Shown here piece after piece: positions 31,703 through 41,531 of a stretch of DNA of 64,000 nt. Origin of the DNA: Umezawaea sp049997955 (GTDB taxonomy: Bacteria; Actinomycetota; Actinomycetes; Mycobacteriales; Pseudonocardiaceae); NCBI GenBank assembly GCA_049997955.1, contig JAEBDY010000028.1, forward strand, positions 8,317 to 72,316. The letters are read 5' to 3'. Under the pieces are notes generated by a model that saw only the letters and a list, made by a program, of their open reading frames with translations, was not told the origin of the DNA and searched no databases. Both the position numbers and the translations under genes were made by a program. The number at the start of each line of letters is the position of its first letter. Positions within the stretch are counted from its first letter, which is position 1.

Positions 31703-34411
31703 TCAGTCCTCAAAGGACCCTGTCGGGCGCAACCGCACCTTTGGACGCCCGCCCGTCACTACTCGGTCAAGGACGATCTTTCCCTCGTCCTGCATCCGCC
31801 TGACGAACTCACGCCAGACCTCCAAGCCGAAGGATTCAATCCACTTCAGGCGAACGTCGTCGTCCGGCGAGAGATCGCGTTGCGTCACGATGATCCCTCG
31901 CCGATCGGCAGAGATGTTGGACTTAAAGTACTCGTCGGTCTCGCTCACGCCGCCCGATTCGTCCTCGAGTACGCCGAGCTCCTTCCTGATCTGAGCCGGT
32001 CCGACGACCAGCTTGGTCGTCGTCAGCAGCTCGCGTACCTGCTTGTAGGAGTCTCCGATCAGGGCACTGCCCGACGACTGGGACAGGTCCAGCAGGGTGA
32101 CCCGACACGAGTCGAGCTGAAGCTCGACACCGGGCAGCACCGTGAGGTGATCGACGCGGGCTTCCCTGAGCGTCACGCGACCGGACCCGCCGAGCACGAG
32201 GTTCTGGAGCTTGATCCGACGCGCCACACGAGGGCCGTCCTCGTTCTCGTGCACGCCCGCCCAGAGCTCCCCGAGGCTCGTGGCCGCCGGGGAGTCGAGG
32301 GGAACCTCCAGTGCTTCCACGATCTGCTTCAGCGCCGCGATCAGCTCGGCCGGTGGACCGTGGTGCTTGGTCGCCCACATCGACACGACCAGCCGCGCGC
32401 AGAGCTTCGAGATGGCGCGCTGGGCCAGCAGGGACACGGCCTGCGCGGCGGGAACCCTCACGATCTGCCTCGCGAGGAACTGCTCGGCGATCGCCAGGTG
32501 CGTGAACTTGAAGGCGTGCTCGCCCTCGGCCCATTCGGCGCTCATCCCGCACAGCGATTCCACTCGGCGTTGTTCCTGGCCGGTGAGCTCGCGTCCCAGG
32601 GCCTGCGACGCGGCCAGCTCCAGATCGTCCGACGACACCTCCTCCATGTCGTTGCGGGCGATCATGTCCGCCACCTCGGAGAAGATGTCCTCCAGTGTCG
32701 TCGAGTCGAAGATCGGCACGCCCCCCTCGCCGATCAGCTTGCCGCGCTCGCGCTGGAGGTAGGTGTCGACGACGGAGGGGAGGAATCCCGAGCTTCTGTC
32801 GGAACGGACCCAAGCGGCGAACGCCAGGCAGAAGAAGGGGGTGGTGAGCAGCTGCCGGATCTCTGGCTCTATCCCCGCGTCCTCAGCCTCGATGGACAGC
32901 TGGCTCGTCAGCGCCTTGCGCTGCTCGCGCGTCCACGGAAGCAGTTCGAGGGTCGTGACGTGCGGCCGCCAGGACAGGGTGTCGTGCTGCTCCAGGTTTC
33001 CGCGCAGCCGCGTTTCGGCGTAGCTGGACCGGGCCGAGAGGATGATCGTCCCGCGGCCGCGGAGTTCGTTGAGGATGGGTGACAGGCCAGCGAGCGGACT
33101 GTCGTAGGTGCGGAAACCGAGCATCTCGTCGAACCCGTCTATCACGAGGATCGCCAGCCCCGCACGGCACAGTGCCAACGCGGAGGTCCCGTCCAGGATC
33201 TGGGTTCTGGCCATCTTGCCGCCGAGGAGCGACTCCAGGCTCTTCGCACTGGAACTGTTCGAAGCCAGGTAGAACACGAGGGGCTTGAGGTCCCGGCCGG
33301 CGGCCAGCGATCGCCTCGCGAACTTCAGCAGACCGTGCGTCTTCCCGGATCCGGCTTCGCCGGTCAGTGTGAGGAGATTGGTGTACGACGTGCGGAATTC
33401 GCTCTCCTCCGCTATCCGCTCGCACACGTCCTCCAGCGGAGCGATTCCCCCTTGCCCCAACCGTCCCTCTTCCGCCTGCACCGACGCTGGCACGTCGGGG
33501 ATGTGGCGCCGGAGATCCGGGAACAGCGTCTCGCTGATCTGACTTTCCAGCTCGACTTGCTCGTCAAGTTGCTCGAGCAGCCTTTCCTTGAGCAACTCCC
33601 ACTTGCACACATCAGCCAGGAACGCCTTGTAACTCTTGAAAGACCCGTCCCCGGCCTGCCACAGTCGCGCAAAATCTACGCCGATGCGAAAGGTGTCGAC
33701 CCGGCGCTCGAACCCCTCGCTCGTCCGCCGTTCCCAGCGAACGATGATCGGCTCGTTGGGGTTCGCGAGGGTCTGGACCGAGTTCTTCTCGGCGAATCCG
33801 AGAAGGTCTTTCTGGATGTCCAGGACGAAACCCTCCAGCACGCGGTCCCAGCCTGCTCCCGGCGGCACCAACTGCTGGAGCGAGTCCAGGATTTCCGGCC
33901 TGGTGATGTCCGTGGCGGGCCTGCGCCTCGGCCAGTAGGTCGCGAACCCTTTGGAATGGCCGTTCAGAGCCGCGAGCTCGCCGTCGATCGGCACGAAGAA
34001 CGGATCCAACTGACCCACGTGCCCGTGGTCGTGGATCTCCTCGATGCCGGCGGCGTTGTCCACCACGATGCGGTACACCGCGTCCGCGTCGAATTCAAGC
34101 GGGTCCGTGAGGCCGTGGAAGACCTGGTTGCGCGTTTCCCGCAGCGATGCGCCCGCGGCGATCTCCATGTTGACGCACCCGGCGATCTTCCCGGCGATCG
34201 ACTCGCAGGTCACACACTCGAAGACGCCCCGATTCGCCATGATGTAGCGCGACCACGTGTCCAGCGACCCTGGGGTGATCAGGCTGGTAGGCTTTCGCGC
34301 CGCAGCGGCGCACAGCAACCCCAGCACACGGAGCTGGAACTCGACAAAGGCCAGCGTCTTCACCGGTGCCTGCTGACGATCGGGCGGCGCGACCAGGTCG
34401 GCGATGGTCAC
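31703..34411 (-). CDS. HEPN-NACHT STAND protein
   Basis: 902 residues from GTG 34411, chosen for the AGGGAG ribosome site 6 nt upstream; a TTG at 34438 is possible. The N-terminal helical domain contains ETRNQVFHGL: Arg94-Asn95-x3-His99 is the R-polar-x3-H catalytic motif of HEPN ribonucleases. The NACHT NTPase has Walker A TLTGEAGSGKTHG (about 349-361), Walker B LAILVIDGFDEM (about 420-431) and an LSARSSY sensor-1-like block. The C-terminal ~350 residues begin with a helical region and include a beta-like stretch RVTLREARVDHLTVLPGVEL. The HEPN-NACHT layout suggests an RNase effector held off until the NTPase senses infection. That role is inference. It is a stand-alone gene. Confidence 0.75.
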   Translation of the reverse strand: MTIADLVAPPDRQQAPVKTLAFVEFQLRVLGLLCAAAARKPTSLITPGSLDTWSRYIMANRGVFECVTCESIAGKIAGCVNMEIAAGASLRETRNQVFHGLTDPLEFDADAVYRIVVDNAAGIEEIHDHGHVGQLDPFFVPIDGELAALNGHSKGFATYWPRRRPATDITRPEILDSLQQLVPPGAGWDRVLEGFVLDIQKDLLGFAEKNSVQTLANPNEPIIVRWERRTSEGFERRVDTFRIGVDFARLWQAGDGSFKSYKAFLADVCKWELLKERLLEQLDEQVELESQISETLFPDLRRHIPDVPASVQAEEGRLGQGGIAPLEDVCERIAEESEFRTSYTNLLTLTGEAGSGKTHGLLKFARRSLAAGRDLKPLVFYLASNSSSAKSLESLLGGKMARTQILDGTSALALCRAGLAILVIDGFDEMLGFRTYDSPLAGLSPILNELRGRGTIILSARSSYAETRLRGNLEQHDTLSWRPHVTTLELLPWTREQRKALTSQLSIEAEDAGIEPEIRQLLTTPFFCLAFAAWVRSDRSSGFLPSVVDTYLQRERGKLIGEGGVPIFDSTTLEDIFSEVADMIARNDMEEVSSDDLELAASQALGRELTGQEQRRVESLCGMSAEWAEGEHAFKFTHLAIAEQFLARQIVRVPAAQAVSLLAQRAISKLCARLVVSMWATKHHGPPAELIAALKQIVEALEVPLDSPAATSLGELWAGVHENEDGPRVARRIKLQNLVLGGSGRVTLREARVDHLTVLPGVELQLDSCRVTLLDLSQSSGSALIGDSYKQVRELLTTTKLVVGPAQIRKELGVLEDESGGVSETDEYFKSNISADRRGIIVTQRDLSPDDDVRLKWIESFGLEVWREFVRRMQDEGKIVLDRVVTGGRPKVRLRPTGSFED

Positions 34412-34439
34412 GGTGTCTCCCTGCGAGGACGAGAACAAA

Positions 34440-34734
34440 CGCTCACAGGCGCCGGGCCCGGTCGCCGAGCAGAGCGTTCTTCCGGCTGCTGTGACTACCA
34501 GTCAAGCCCGCCGATCTTAACCTCGCCTGCCCGGTGGCAGGACGGCAGGTCCGCCGGTGGCGGCTGATGAAGCTCGGTGGTGACGATATCCGCGTACCCT
34601 GCGACGGATGATCGTTGAGGCGGGAGCCGGTAGATGAGGTGGGCGAGTCCGTCTGGCTTGACCAACGAGGCCCGGAGCGTTCACCGGCGTGGCGTTGCGA
34701 CCGAGTTTGCTGCACGAGTAGGTGATAGTTGTAG
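34440..34734. other. Non-coding stretch upstream of HEPN-NACHT gene
   Basis: About 300 bp with no supported gene. It should carry the promoter of the HEPN-NACHT gene. Its distal part runs into the 3' end of an IS3-type transposase fragment. Confidence 0.5.
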
Positions 34735-34990
34735 TTACGCAGCCTGACTGGCCAGCGTGGTCATGATTGCGTCGTATTCAATGTGGGTCAATCGGCTGAG
34801 AACGGCCTCGCGTCTGCGTCGGTAGTAGGTACGTTCGATCCAGGTGACGATCGCGGTCGAGAGTTCGTCACAGGCGGGCCAGTTGCGCCAGTTGAGAACG
34901 TTGTTCTGTAGCGACGCGAAGAAGCTTTCCATGGCGGCGTTGTCTCCGGCAGCGCCGACCCTGCCCATCGAGCCGGTCAGGCCATGGCGC
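34735..34990 (-). pseudogene. IS3-family transposase C-terminal fragment
   Basis: Encodes VGAAGDNAAMESFFASLQNN, VTWIERTYYRRRREAVLSRL and the tail TTLASQAA. This is the C-terminal part of an IS3 OrfB transposase, including the catalytic Glu of DDE (AMESFF). The rest is missing: at about 35000 the end of another IS begins. It ends in an alanine-rich tail with normal stop TAA/TAG on the minus strand. Confidence 0.75.
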
Positions 34991-35001
34991 GAGTGCAGCG
35001 C

Positions 35002-35985
35002 TGTGCTTGCCGAAAACTACGTCCGTGCTGGTCAGGCGGCGTGTTGGTACTCGTTGAGGATGCCGCCCAGTCGCTGTCGTCGGCGGACGTCCAAGTCGCT
35101 GATCTTGGCTTGGTCGGTGATCGGTGGTGGCAGCGGGTGTAGTGGTCGGGCCTTGGCGATGCCTTGGTGGGGTCGGTGCGCGTTGTAGAACTGTTCGTAC
35201 TTGCGCAGGGTGTGCAGCAGATGTCGTTGGTTCCAGATGAGTGTGCGGTCGAGGAGTTCGTGTCGGCAGGTCTTGATCCAGCGTTCCATGATCGAGTTCA
35301 TACGCGGTATTCGGACACCGGTGAGGACGATCTGGATGCCCGCGTCGGCGAGGACGGTGTCGAACAGGGTGGGAAACTTCCCGTCGCGGTCGCGGATCAG
35401 GAACCACACGGAGTTGCCCGCGTCGTCGAGGTCCATGACGAGGTTCTTCGCGGCCTGGGTGACCCAGGCCGCGGTCGGGTGCGCGGTGGCGTCCAGGACG
35501 CGGATGCGGCGGCTGGTGTGTCCGATGGCCGCGAGTACGTACAGGCGGGTGCCGCTTACGGTCGGGACCTCGAAGAAGTCACAGGCCAGGAGGGCTTGGC
35601 CTGGGAGCAGAGAAAGTCTGTCCAGGTGGTGGAGGCGTGATCGGATGCCGGGTCGATTCCGGCATCCTGAGGATCTGCCACATCGTGGACGCTGCGACCT
35701 GGATGCCGAGTACGAGCAATTCGCCGTGGATGCGGCGGCAGCCCCAGGTGGGGTTCTCCCGTGCCAGACGGAGCACCAGGAGCCGGATCGAGCGCACTGT
35801 CAGTGAACGACCTGGGCGTTTTGGGTCGGGATCTGGCCGCGTGGCGGCGCGCGAGCAGGTTCCGATGCCAACGCAGCACCGTTTCCGGGCGTACCGGCAG
35901 CTGGAGCTGACGAAGCGTTCTCAGCGGGAGCCGGTGCAGCAGCGCCGCGAGGAACGCCCGATCGGCGGGGCAGCATGTCGGCACC
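35002..35985 (-). mobile_element. rve-type IS remnant, copy A (right end deleted)
   Basis: One terminal repeat is present, TGTGCTTGCCGAAAACTACG at 35002-35021, identical to copy D and nearly so to copy C. The transposase is readable as FLIRDRDGKF (DDE Asp), RMNSIMERW (Glu) and EQFYNAHRPHQGI on the minus strand, followed upstream by LARENPTWGCRRIHGELLVL and LPLRTLRQLQLPVRPETVLR in other frames, so it carries frameshifts. The other terminus is lost: similarity to the intact-length copies stops near 35985, just before the NB-ARC gene. Confidence 0.8.
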
Positions 35986-36017
35986 CAAGAGGCCCGTCGA
36001 CGGTGACACTCGAGGAC

Positions 36018-38126
36018 ATGACGAGGAAAGCAAACATTCACAACGAGATTGCGGGATCAGTGCAGTTCGCCGTTCAGGCGGGAGTCATCCACCAGATGAT
36101 CGTGCACCGTGGGGACCACGTCCCTGATCCCGTTCCGCGCCAGTTGCCCGCCGCGGTTGCCGACTTCGTCGGCCGGGCCGACGAAGTGGCGGCGCTGGAC
36201 TCGGTGCTCGACGCTGGGGTGGGGTCCGCCGTGCGCACCGTCGAGGGCACGGCAGGCGTCGGGAAGACGACCCTGGTGACGTGGTGGGCGCACCGGGTCG
36301 ACGACCGCTTCCCGGACGGCACGCTATTCGCGAACCTGCACGGCTACGATCGAGACCACCCTGCCGCCTCGTCGTCAGTGCTCACATCGTTTCTCCAAGC
36401 ATTGGGGATGTCCGAGGCGCGCGTACCGATCGACGTCGACGCCCAAGGGGCTCTCTATCGGTCGTTGCTCGCCGGACGGCGTGTCCTGGTCGTACTGGAT
36501 AATGCCGCGAGCGCCGAGCAAGTTCGCCCGCTGCTACCCGGCACGGCGGGGTGCGCAGCGGTGGTCACCAGTCGCGCAGCGCTGACCGGACTGGCCGTCA
36601 CCGACGGCGCCCAGTCGATCTCCCTGCAGCTGTTCAGCTACGAGGAAGCCGAAGAGCTCGTGCGCAGCGTCCTCGGCGACCGGCTCGACCGCGAACCGGA
36701 CGCGGTCGCACACCTGGTCGACCTGTGCACACGATTACCCCTGGCTCTGCGCGTCGCGGCCAGCCGCCTGGCGAGCCGCCGCGGCAGGCTCACCGATACC
36801 ATCGAAGAGTTCCGGCTCGGTCGGAACCGCCTCGACACGCTGAGCGACACCGGGGACGACCGCAGCGCCGTACGCACGGTGTTCGACTGGTCCTACACGC
36901 GCCTACCCGCAGAGCACGCGATGCTGTTCCGGCGACTCGGCCTGCATCCGAATCCCGAACTCGGCCTGGACGCGGCCGCCGCGTTCGGCGGCCTCGAACC
37001 ACGACGAGCACGACATCAGGTCCAAGCGCTGGTCGACCTCAACCTCGTCGCGCTGGTCGACCACCAGCGCTACCGCGTCCACGACCTGCTCCATGAGTAC
37101 GCCGCCCAGCGCGCCGAGTCGGACGAGACACCCGATGGTCGGATCGCCGTGATGCGCCAAGGGCTTGCCTGGTACGCCGCTACGGCGCTCGCGGCCGATC
37201 GCCTTGTCTTTCCCGCACATCCACACCTGGTCGTGGACATCGATACGCCGCTCGTCGGCGTGCCTGTAGTGGATCGAACGGAGGCGTGGAATTGGCTCAA
37301 CCTTGAAAGCCCCACGATCCTGGCAGGGATGAGGCGGGCGGTCGAACACCACCTGCACGACATCGTCATCGCTCTGGCAGGAGTGATGAGGTACCTCGCT
37401 TTCCGGTCGAGGTCGCTGTGGCCGGTGAGGTTAGAAGCCGAATCGCTCGGGCTGCTCGCGGCCCGAGCGAGTGGAGACATTGAGGCGGAGATGATCCTCC
37501 TGCGCAGGCGGGCGGACACGAACCAGATGCTCGGGAGGTGGGTCGAGTCGGACGGTGATTTGCAGGTGACTGCTGCACGGGCACGGGAGAGCGGTGATCG
37601 GCTCCTGTTGGGAAAGGCGCTGTGCGGCTTGGGGCGAAACCGCAAGTTGCAGCATCTGCTCGAGGAGGCGCGTGAGAACTACCTCCAAGCGCTGCCGCTG
37701 GTTCGCGGTGAAGTCCACCTCGAGGCCGTCGTGGAGTCCAACCTCAGCCAGATCAGCATCGGCCTCGGCCGGTGTGCCGAGGCGTTGGAGCACGCAGTGC
37801 GGGAACTCGACCTCCGGAGTGGGGGAGTCGATGCCGCAGGCGAGGGGTTCGCGCTGCACGACGTCGCGGCGGCCCATCAGAGTCTCGGTGAAGACCGAGC
37901 CGCCCTCGACTACGGGGAGCGCGCCATCGCGGTCTACCGGACCACAGCGGCGACCGACGGCTACCTTGCCACCGCATTGGTGACCGTGGCGCTGTCTTAC
38001 GAACGCCAAGGGTCAACAACCCGCGCCGCGCAGTGCCTGGCCGAAGCTGCCGAGGTCCTCGAACAGTTGGGGGATCCCGCGGCCGAAGCTGTCCGGGACA
38101 GAGCGAACCGGTATCTCGCGTCCTGA
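36018..38126 (+). CDS. NB-ARC ATPase with TPR-like C-terminus
   Basis: 702 residues from ATG 36018 (GAGGA just upstream). The head IHNEIAGSVQFAVQAGVIHQ is a motif commonly preceding the NTPase in actinobacterial NB-ARC proteins. The NB-ARC has Walker A EGTAGVGKTTL (76-86), Walker B RRVLVVLDNAA, the AAVVTSRAALTG sensor and LPLALRVAASRLA (GLPL-like). A winged helix and an alpha-helical region of TPR type follow (LYLQALPLVRGEVHLEAVVE-like helices; CLAEAAEVLEQLGDPAAEAV at the end). These proteins regulate transcription or act as cytosolic sensors. The IS remnant ends only ~30 bp upstream, so an original N-terminal domain (for example HTH) and the native promoter may have been removed. Confidence 0.82.
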   Translation: MTRKANIHNEIAGSVQFAVQAGVIHQMIVHRGDHVPDPVPRQLPAAVADFVGRADEVAALDSVLDAGVGSAVRTVEGTAGVGKTTLVTWWAHRVDDRFPDGTLFANLHGYDRDHPAASSSVLTSFLQALGMSEARVPIDVDAQGALYRSLLAGRRVLVVLDNAASAEQVRPLLPGTAGCAAVVTSRAALTGLAVTDGAQSISLQLFSYEEAEELVRSVLGDRLDREPDAVAHLVDLCTRLPLALRVAASRLASRRGRLTDTIEEFRLGRNRLDTLSDTGDDRSAVRTVFDWSYTRLPAEHAMLFRRLGLHPNPELGLDAAAAFGGLEPRRARHQVQALVDLNLVALVDHQRYRVHDLLHEYAAQRAESDETPDGRIAVMRQGLAWYAATALAADRLVFPAHPHLVVDIDTPLVGVPVVDRTEAWNWLNLESPTILAGMRRAVEHHLHDIVIALAGVMRYLAFRSRSLWPVRLEAESLGLLAARASGDIEAEMILLRRRADTNQMLGRWVESDGDLQVTAARARESGDRLLLGKALCGLGRNRKLQHLLEEARENYLQALPLVRGEVHLEAVVESNLSQISIGLGRCAEALEHAVRELDLRSGGVDAAGEGFALHDVAAAHQSLGEDRAALDYGERAIAVYRTTAATDGYLATALVTVALSYERQGSTTRAAQCLAEAAEVLEQLGDPAAEAVRDRANRYLAS

Positions 38127-38442
38127 GCGCGGATCGGTCCCCCAAGCTACTCGCGTTGCATCGCATGGGTAGGCGGGACGATCGATGCATCCCTTCCCAT
38201 GAGCAGGGAGAACCCAACCTCGCGGGTGGTCGGAAAGTCGAGACCACATGTGTGACCGCCCAGGGCATGGTGCGGGTGGGCCTTCGGAGACCTCCGGGTG
38301 GTGGACTGTCGCTGTCTCCGACGCGAAAGTTGACCTACCTCATGGTCCAGGTCCGGCGACGCTTAGCCCCGATATGCGGATACGGCCCGCGAACCGGCAT
38401 CAACGCTCACTGCCACGACCGGAGAAGTACCGGAGGTACCCC
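38127..38442. other. Gap between NB-ARC gene and nuclease gene
   Basis: 316 bp without a supported gene. The reading frame of the nuclease extends upstream without a stop but has no family signal before the ATG at 38443, which has CCGGAGG upstream. I found no clear terminator. Confidence 0.5.
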
Positions 38443-39915
38443 ATGGCCGGTCACACCAACTCACCGCAGCAGGCATACGGGTCAGAGCCTGTCACTGGAA
38501 CCTCGTCGTCGGGGATCGGCATCCGGCAAGCTGTGCGCGACGCTCTGAGCGACGCCTCCGGTGGACAGGTGAGCCGTTTCCAACCCGGCCGACTGCCACG
38601 TGGCGCCACGTGGTTCACCGACAAGACCGACATGCATCTGATCGTTGTGGTGGATGCGTCGTGTGACCTGGCCGTTGTGGACAAGATCGCCGCCTACGCC
38701 CTTGCCTGGCAGCACCACCGCACCCTTATTCTCGTCCTGCCGGAACAGCGAGCGGCGCCGATCCGCTACCGCTTGCCCTGGATCGCTGCACCTGTCCAGG
38801 GCTGGACGATCACCCACGACGGCGCCGTCGTGCAGTTGCCTGCCTTGACACGCGACGACAGCGTCGCTCGCGCTCGGGCATGGCCCTTGCATGTGACGGA
38901 AGATCACGATCTCCAGGGCGGCGCATCCTGGGTCGCCGCGTTCACCGACGCGGCCGACCAGCACTGGGCGCTCACCCCGGCACACCGATCCAGCTATCTT
39001 GCTTGGCACTGCGCGGGCCGGAAAGTCCTGCAAGTCAACCGGGTCTGCGGTGGCATCGCCGTTACCGCGGGAGTGCAATACAAGGACCTGCACAATCGTC
39101 GGCCTGCGCAACGGCTCGTGCTAACAGGTGCGTTGACGCCGGAGCAGCGCGCCCTGCTCGAATCCGCACTCGCACAAGCGATCGTCGACCGCGTGAACGC
39201 CGTCGACGACGCCAACGTGGAGCACCGCCTGCAGGCAGGACTGGCCGCGACCGACATGCCGGGCATGGGCCTGCTGTCGCGGCCAGCGCGAGAGTATCCG
39301 GCATGGCGACCGGACAAACACCGCGGCTTCATCGACTTCCTGGGCATCGATCGCGACAACCACCTCCACATAGTCGAGACCAAAGTCGGACCGGACAGCA
39401 TGCTGGTGTTCCAGGTCCTCGACTACCTCATCTGGGTAACCGCACACGCCTGCGAGATCCGAGCCCACCGCGGCTGGCCTGCCGCACCGAACGACACACC
39501 CGTCCACGTCGACCTGGTCCTCGCGCCCAAAGGCGATACTCCGGCGAAGGGTGCCTACACAGCCTGCCAATTGGAGGCTCTTGCTCCCGATGTGCGGTGG
39601 CGGGTATGGATTGTCACCGCACATCGGCACCGGCACCTGTGCTCACCGCACTCACACGAGATCAAGTGCACATGGGCGAGCTCACCCTTATCGGCGAGGC
39701 TGCGCAGCCTGCTTAATGGTGCCGTGACGTCTCGACGGACAGCCATGATCGACTTCATCGTCTTGGTGCTACCGGGACTCAACACAGCACCCGCGTGCCG
39801 CCCTCCGGGCGGAACGACACCTCGACGACCTCCTCCCAGGCCTCGTCCACAGGAGGGGACTGGTCATGCAGTTCCACGGAGAAGCCGACCCTGCAGGTGT
39901 GCAGGCCGGTCCTGA
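38443..39915 (+). CDS. PD-(D/E)XK nuclease-like protein, C-terminus uncertain
   Basis: 490 residues in the open frame; start ATG 38443 with CGGAGG 6 nt upstream. The N-terminal part (about 50-110) MHLIVVVDASCDLAVVDKIA and QHHRTLILVLPE looks like an alpha/beta domain. At about 290-330, GFIDFLGIDRDNHLHIVETK followed by VGPDSMLVFQVLDYLIWV has the D...ExK spacing of PD-(D/E)XK nucleases (Asp in FIDFLG, then IVETK), with a following helix carrying Gln. From about residue 425 onward the frame overlaps, on the opposite strand, a fragment of a different gene, and family-like sequence stops. The natural C-terminus is therefore probably near 39720-39770 and was replaced. A nucleic-acid-cleaving role is inferred; partner unknown, the NB-ARC gene upstream being a candidate. 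Confidence 0.55.
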   Translation: MAGHTNSPQQAYGSEPVTGTSSSGIGIRQAVRDALSDASGGQVSRFQPGRLPRGATWFTDKTDMHLIVVVDASCDLAVVDKIAAYALAWQHHRTLILVLPEQRAAPIRYRLPWIAAPVQGWTITHDGAVVQLPALTRDDSVARARAWPLHVTEDHDLQGGASWVAAFTDAADQHWALTPAHRSSYLAWHCAGRKVLQVNRVCGGIAVTAGVQYKDLHNRRPAQRLVLTGALTPEQRALLESALAQAIVDRVNAVDDANVEHRLQAGLAATDMPGMGLLSRPAREYPAWRPDKHRGFIDFLGIDRDNHLHIVETKVGPDSMLVFQVLDYLIWVTAHACEIRAHRGWPAAPNDTPVHVDLVLAPKGDTPAKGAYTACQLEALAPDVRWRVWIVTAHRHRHLCSPHSHEIKCTWASSPLSARLRSLLNGAVTSRRTAMIDFIVLVLPGLNTAPACRPPGGTTPRRPPPRPRPQEGTGHAVPRRSRPCRCAGRS

Positions 39916-39922
39916 GGAACAG
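39780..39922 (-). pseudogene. Fragment of an unidentified actinobacterial protein, cut by an IS
   Basis: The minus strand reads GLHTCRVGFSVELHDQSPPV DEAWEEVVEVSFRPEGG (split here) ending RVLC and a stop. The pattern 'ELHD..PPVD..WEEVVEVSF.P.G' is familiar from short actinobacterial proteins of unknown function. The upstream part is interrupted by the IS at 39923. Confidence 0.4.
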
Positions 39923-40882
39923 TGAGGTTTTCTCAACGAAAGTCAGCGCCAGGCGTTGTTGAGACGAGCGCGGCTTTTGGCGATGGCGCCGATGCGGCTG
40001 GGGCTGATGGTGACGTGTTGCAGGGCGCGCCATCGTTGCTTGAGTTCGGCGGCGGCGCGTTCGCCCAGAACGCGGACGCCGCGCAGGAGCTTGTTGTGGG
40101 TGCGGTTGTCGACGTGCAGCGGGCTGGCGATGTCGGGGTGCGGGCGGAATGGGGTGTGCACGCCCGCACCGGCTCCGGTGTAGCCGACATCGGCCAGGGT
40201 CGGGAGCCCGTCGCGGGCGGCCTTGTACAGGGCGGGAAGTGCGTCGGCGCGGGCGGCCCGGAGGTCGTGGAACGAGCCGGGCTCCACATCGGAGACCCAT
40301 AACGGCGCGCCGTTCGGCGCGGACACGAACTGGACGTTGCCCGCGAAGCGGTGGCCCTTGCCGGAGTACCACAGGTCGTTGCCGTTCTCGGTCACCCCGG
40401 CCACTCGATCGCAGGAGACCAGTGTGCCGTCGAGAACGACATGGGACATCCCTTCACCGCGGCAGTGTTCGAGCACCTCGTGCAACTCCGGCGTCCGCTC
40501 GGCCAGGACGTCGATGCCCTCGTGCAGGTAGCGGTAGCCGGTGGCCTGCGAAATCCCGGCGTCCAACGCCAGGCGGTGGACCCGGCCGCGGTCGCGGAAC
40601 CAACGCAGCACCAGCACGGCCTGACGGAACGGCCCCAACGCGCGGCTGCCCGACGGCGTGCCGACCGATCGGCGATGGGTGGCCAACAGTCGGGCGAGGA
40701 ACTCCACGACGGGGCGCGGGACGTCGAGCATGGCAGAATAGGCAATCACGTGAGCCTCTGGTGTCCGGGACAAGATCTTCGCAGACCTGTTCCTACCAGA
40801 GGCTCACGCTTTCCCGCAGGTCAGCACCTATCCGGTTCCCGCACATCGCTTACCTACGGCGCATTTCGCTGAGAAAACCTCA
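39923..40882 (-). mobile_element. DDE insertion sequence (IS5/ISL2-like), ~960 bp
   Basis: Terminal inverted repeats: TGAGGTTTTCTCAACGAAA from 39923 and, on the complement at the other end, TGAGGTTTTCTCAGCGAAA ending at 40882, with one mismatch in 19. They enclose one full-length transposase gene. No clear target duplication is visible. Confidence 0.8.
39943..40773 (-). CDS. Transposase, DDE superfamily endonuclease (HARBI1-like)
   Basis: 276 residues; an in-frame start at the later Met (MLDVPRPVVEFLARLL) is also possible. The N-terminus contains an HTH (RLALDAGISQATGYRYLHEG). The DDE domain shows SHVVLDGTLVSCDRV (Asp), LWYSGKGHRFAGNVQFVSAP, PTLADVGYTGAGAG (Asp) and VRVLGERAAAELKQRWRAL (Glu). 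All three acidic positions and the frame are intact, so this is the best preserved IS of the window and may be active. Confidence 0.85.
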   Translation of the reverse strand: MSRTPEAHVIAYSAMLDVPRPVVEFLARLLATHRRSVGTPSGSRALGPFRQAVLVLRWFRDRGRVHRLALDAGISQATGYRYLHEGIDVLAERTPELHEVLEHCRGEGMSHVVLDGTLVSCDRVAGVTENGNDLWYSGKGHRFAGNVQFVSAPNGAPLWVSDVEPGSFHDLRAARADALPALYKAARDGLPTLADVGYTGAGAGVHTPFRPHPDIASPLHVDNRTHNKLLRGVRVLGERAAAELKQRWRALQHVTISPSRIGAIAKSRARLNNAWR

Positions 40883-41531
40883 GTGAGCCCGGTTGCACGG
40901 CGCAAAGTCCATTGCTTCGGCCGCCGAAGGAGTCAGTCCTGGCCTACCAGCAGCGATGACTTTTCGAGCGGTACACGCCGTCGGGGCTCGCGGACGCGAG
41001 CAGCGGGATTATGGTTCGGTGGAAGAAATTCGTCGTTGCTGGCGTGCACGTAAATGACGCAACATGGCGAGCAGGTGTTCGGCGGTGCTGTGCCCACCGC
41101 AATCGTTCCCGCGGACCCAGCGGATGGCGACGTGGTGACGCATGGGGGCTTCGATGCCGGTGAGAGGTGACCTGGGTTCAGACACCGGTCGCCGGACGCA
41201 GCGAGTATGTAGGCCCAGTAGGCGCCGCGGGCGCCTCGTGCTGTAGTGACAAACAAGTCAGTCGAGCTGCTGCCACCGATCGGGTGATCTACCAGAAACC
41301 TTGGACCTCCGTTGCACATCTCGACCTTCCTGTGCCTCTTCACGTCATGAGCCACGTAGGGCAACCCTCTCAAGTGGCTCAGCACCAAGCACTGGCGATA
41401 CGAGGTCTCCCAGCAGCTGCGGATGGTTCCAGGTAAACCCTGCACCCACCGCGAGCACAATACCATCAGTAAAAACTCAATACCGCTCGCCATTGCCATG
41501 GCCATGGGAAGCCGACGAGGACAGCAATAAG
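40883..41531. other. IS debris and non-coding gap
   Basis: 650 bp without an intact gene. CTACCAGCAGCGATGACTTT TCGAGCGGTAC (split) near 40945-40978 matches internal sequence of IS copy B (about 51455-51487), and TCGTCGTTGCTGG near 41028 matches the end of the same IS, so part of it is IS relic. A short CCATGG-type hexamer run near 41490-41507 resembles the (GCGATG)n run at 56672 on the other strand. Confidence 0.5.
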
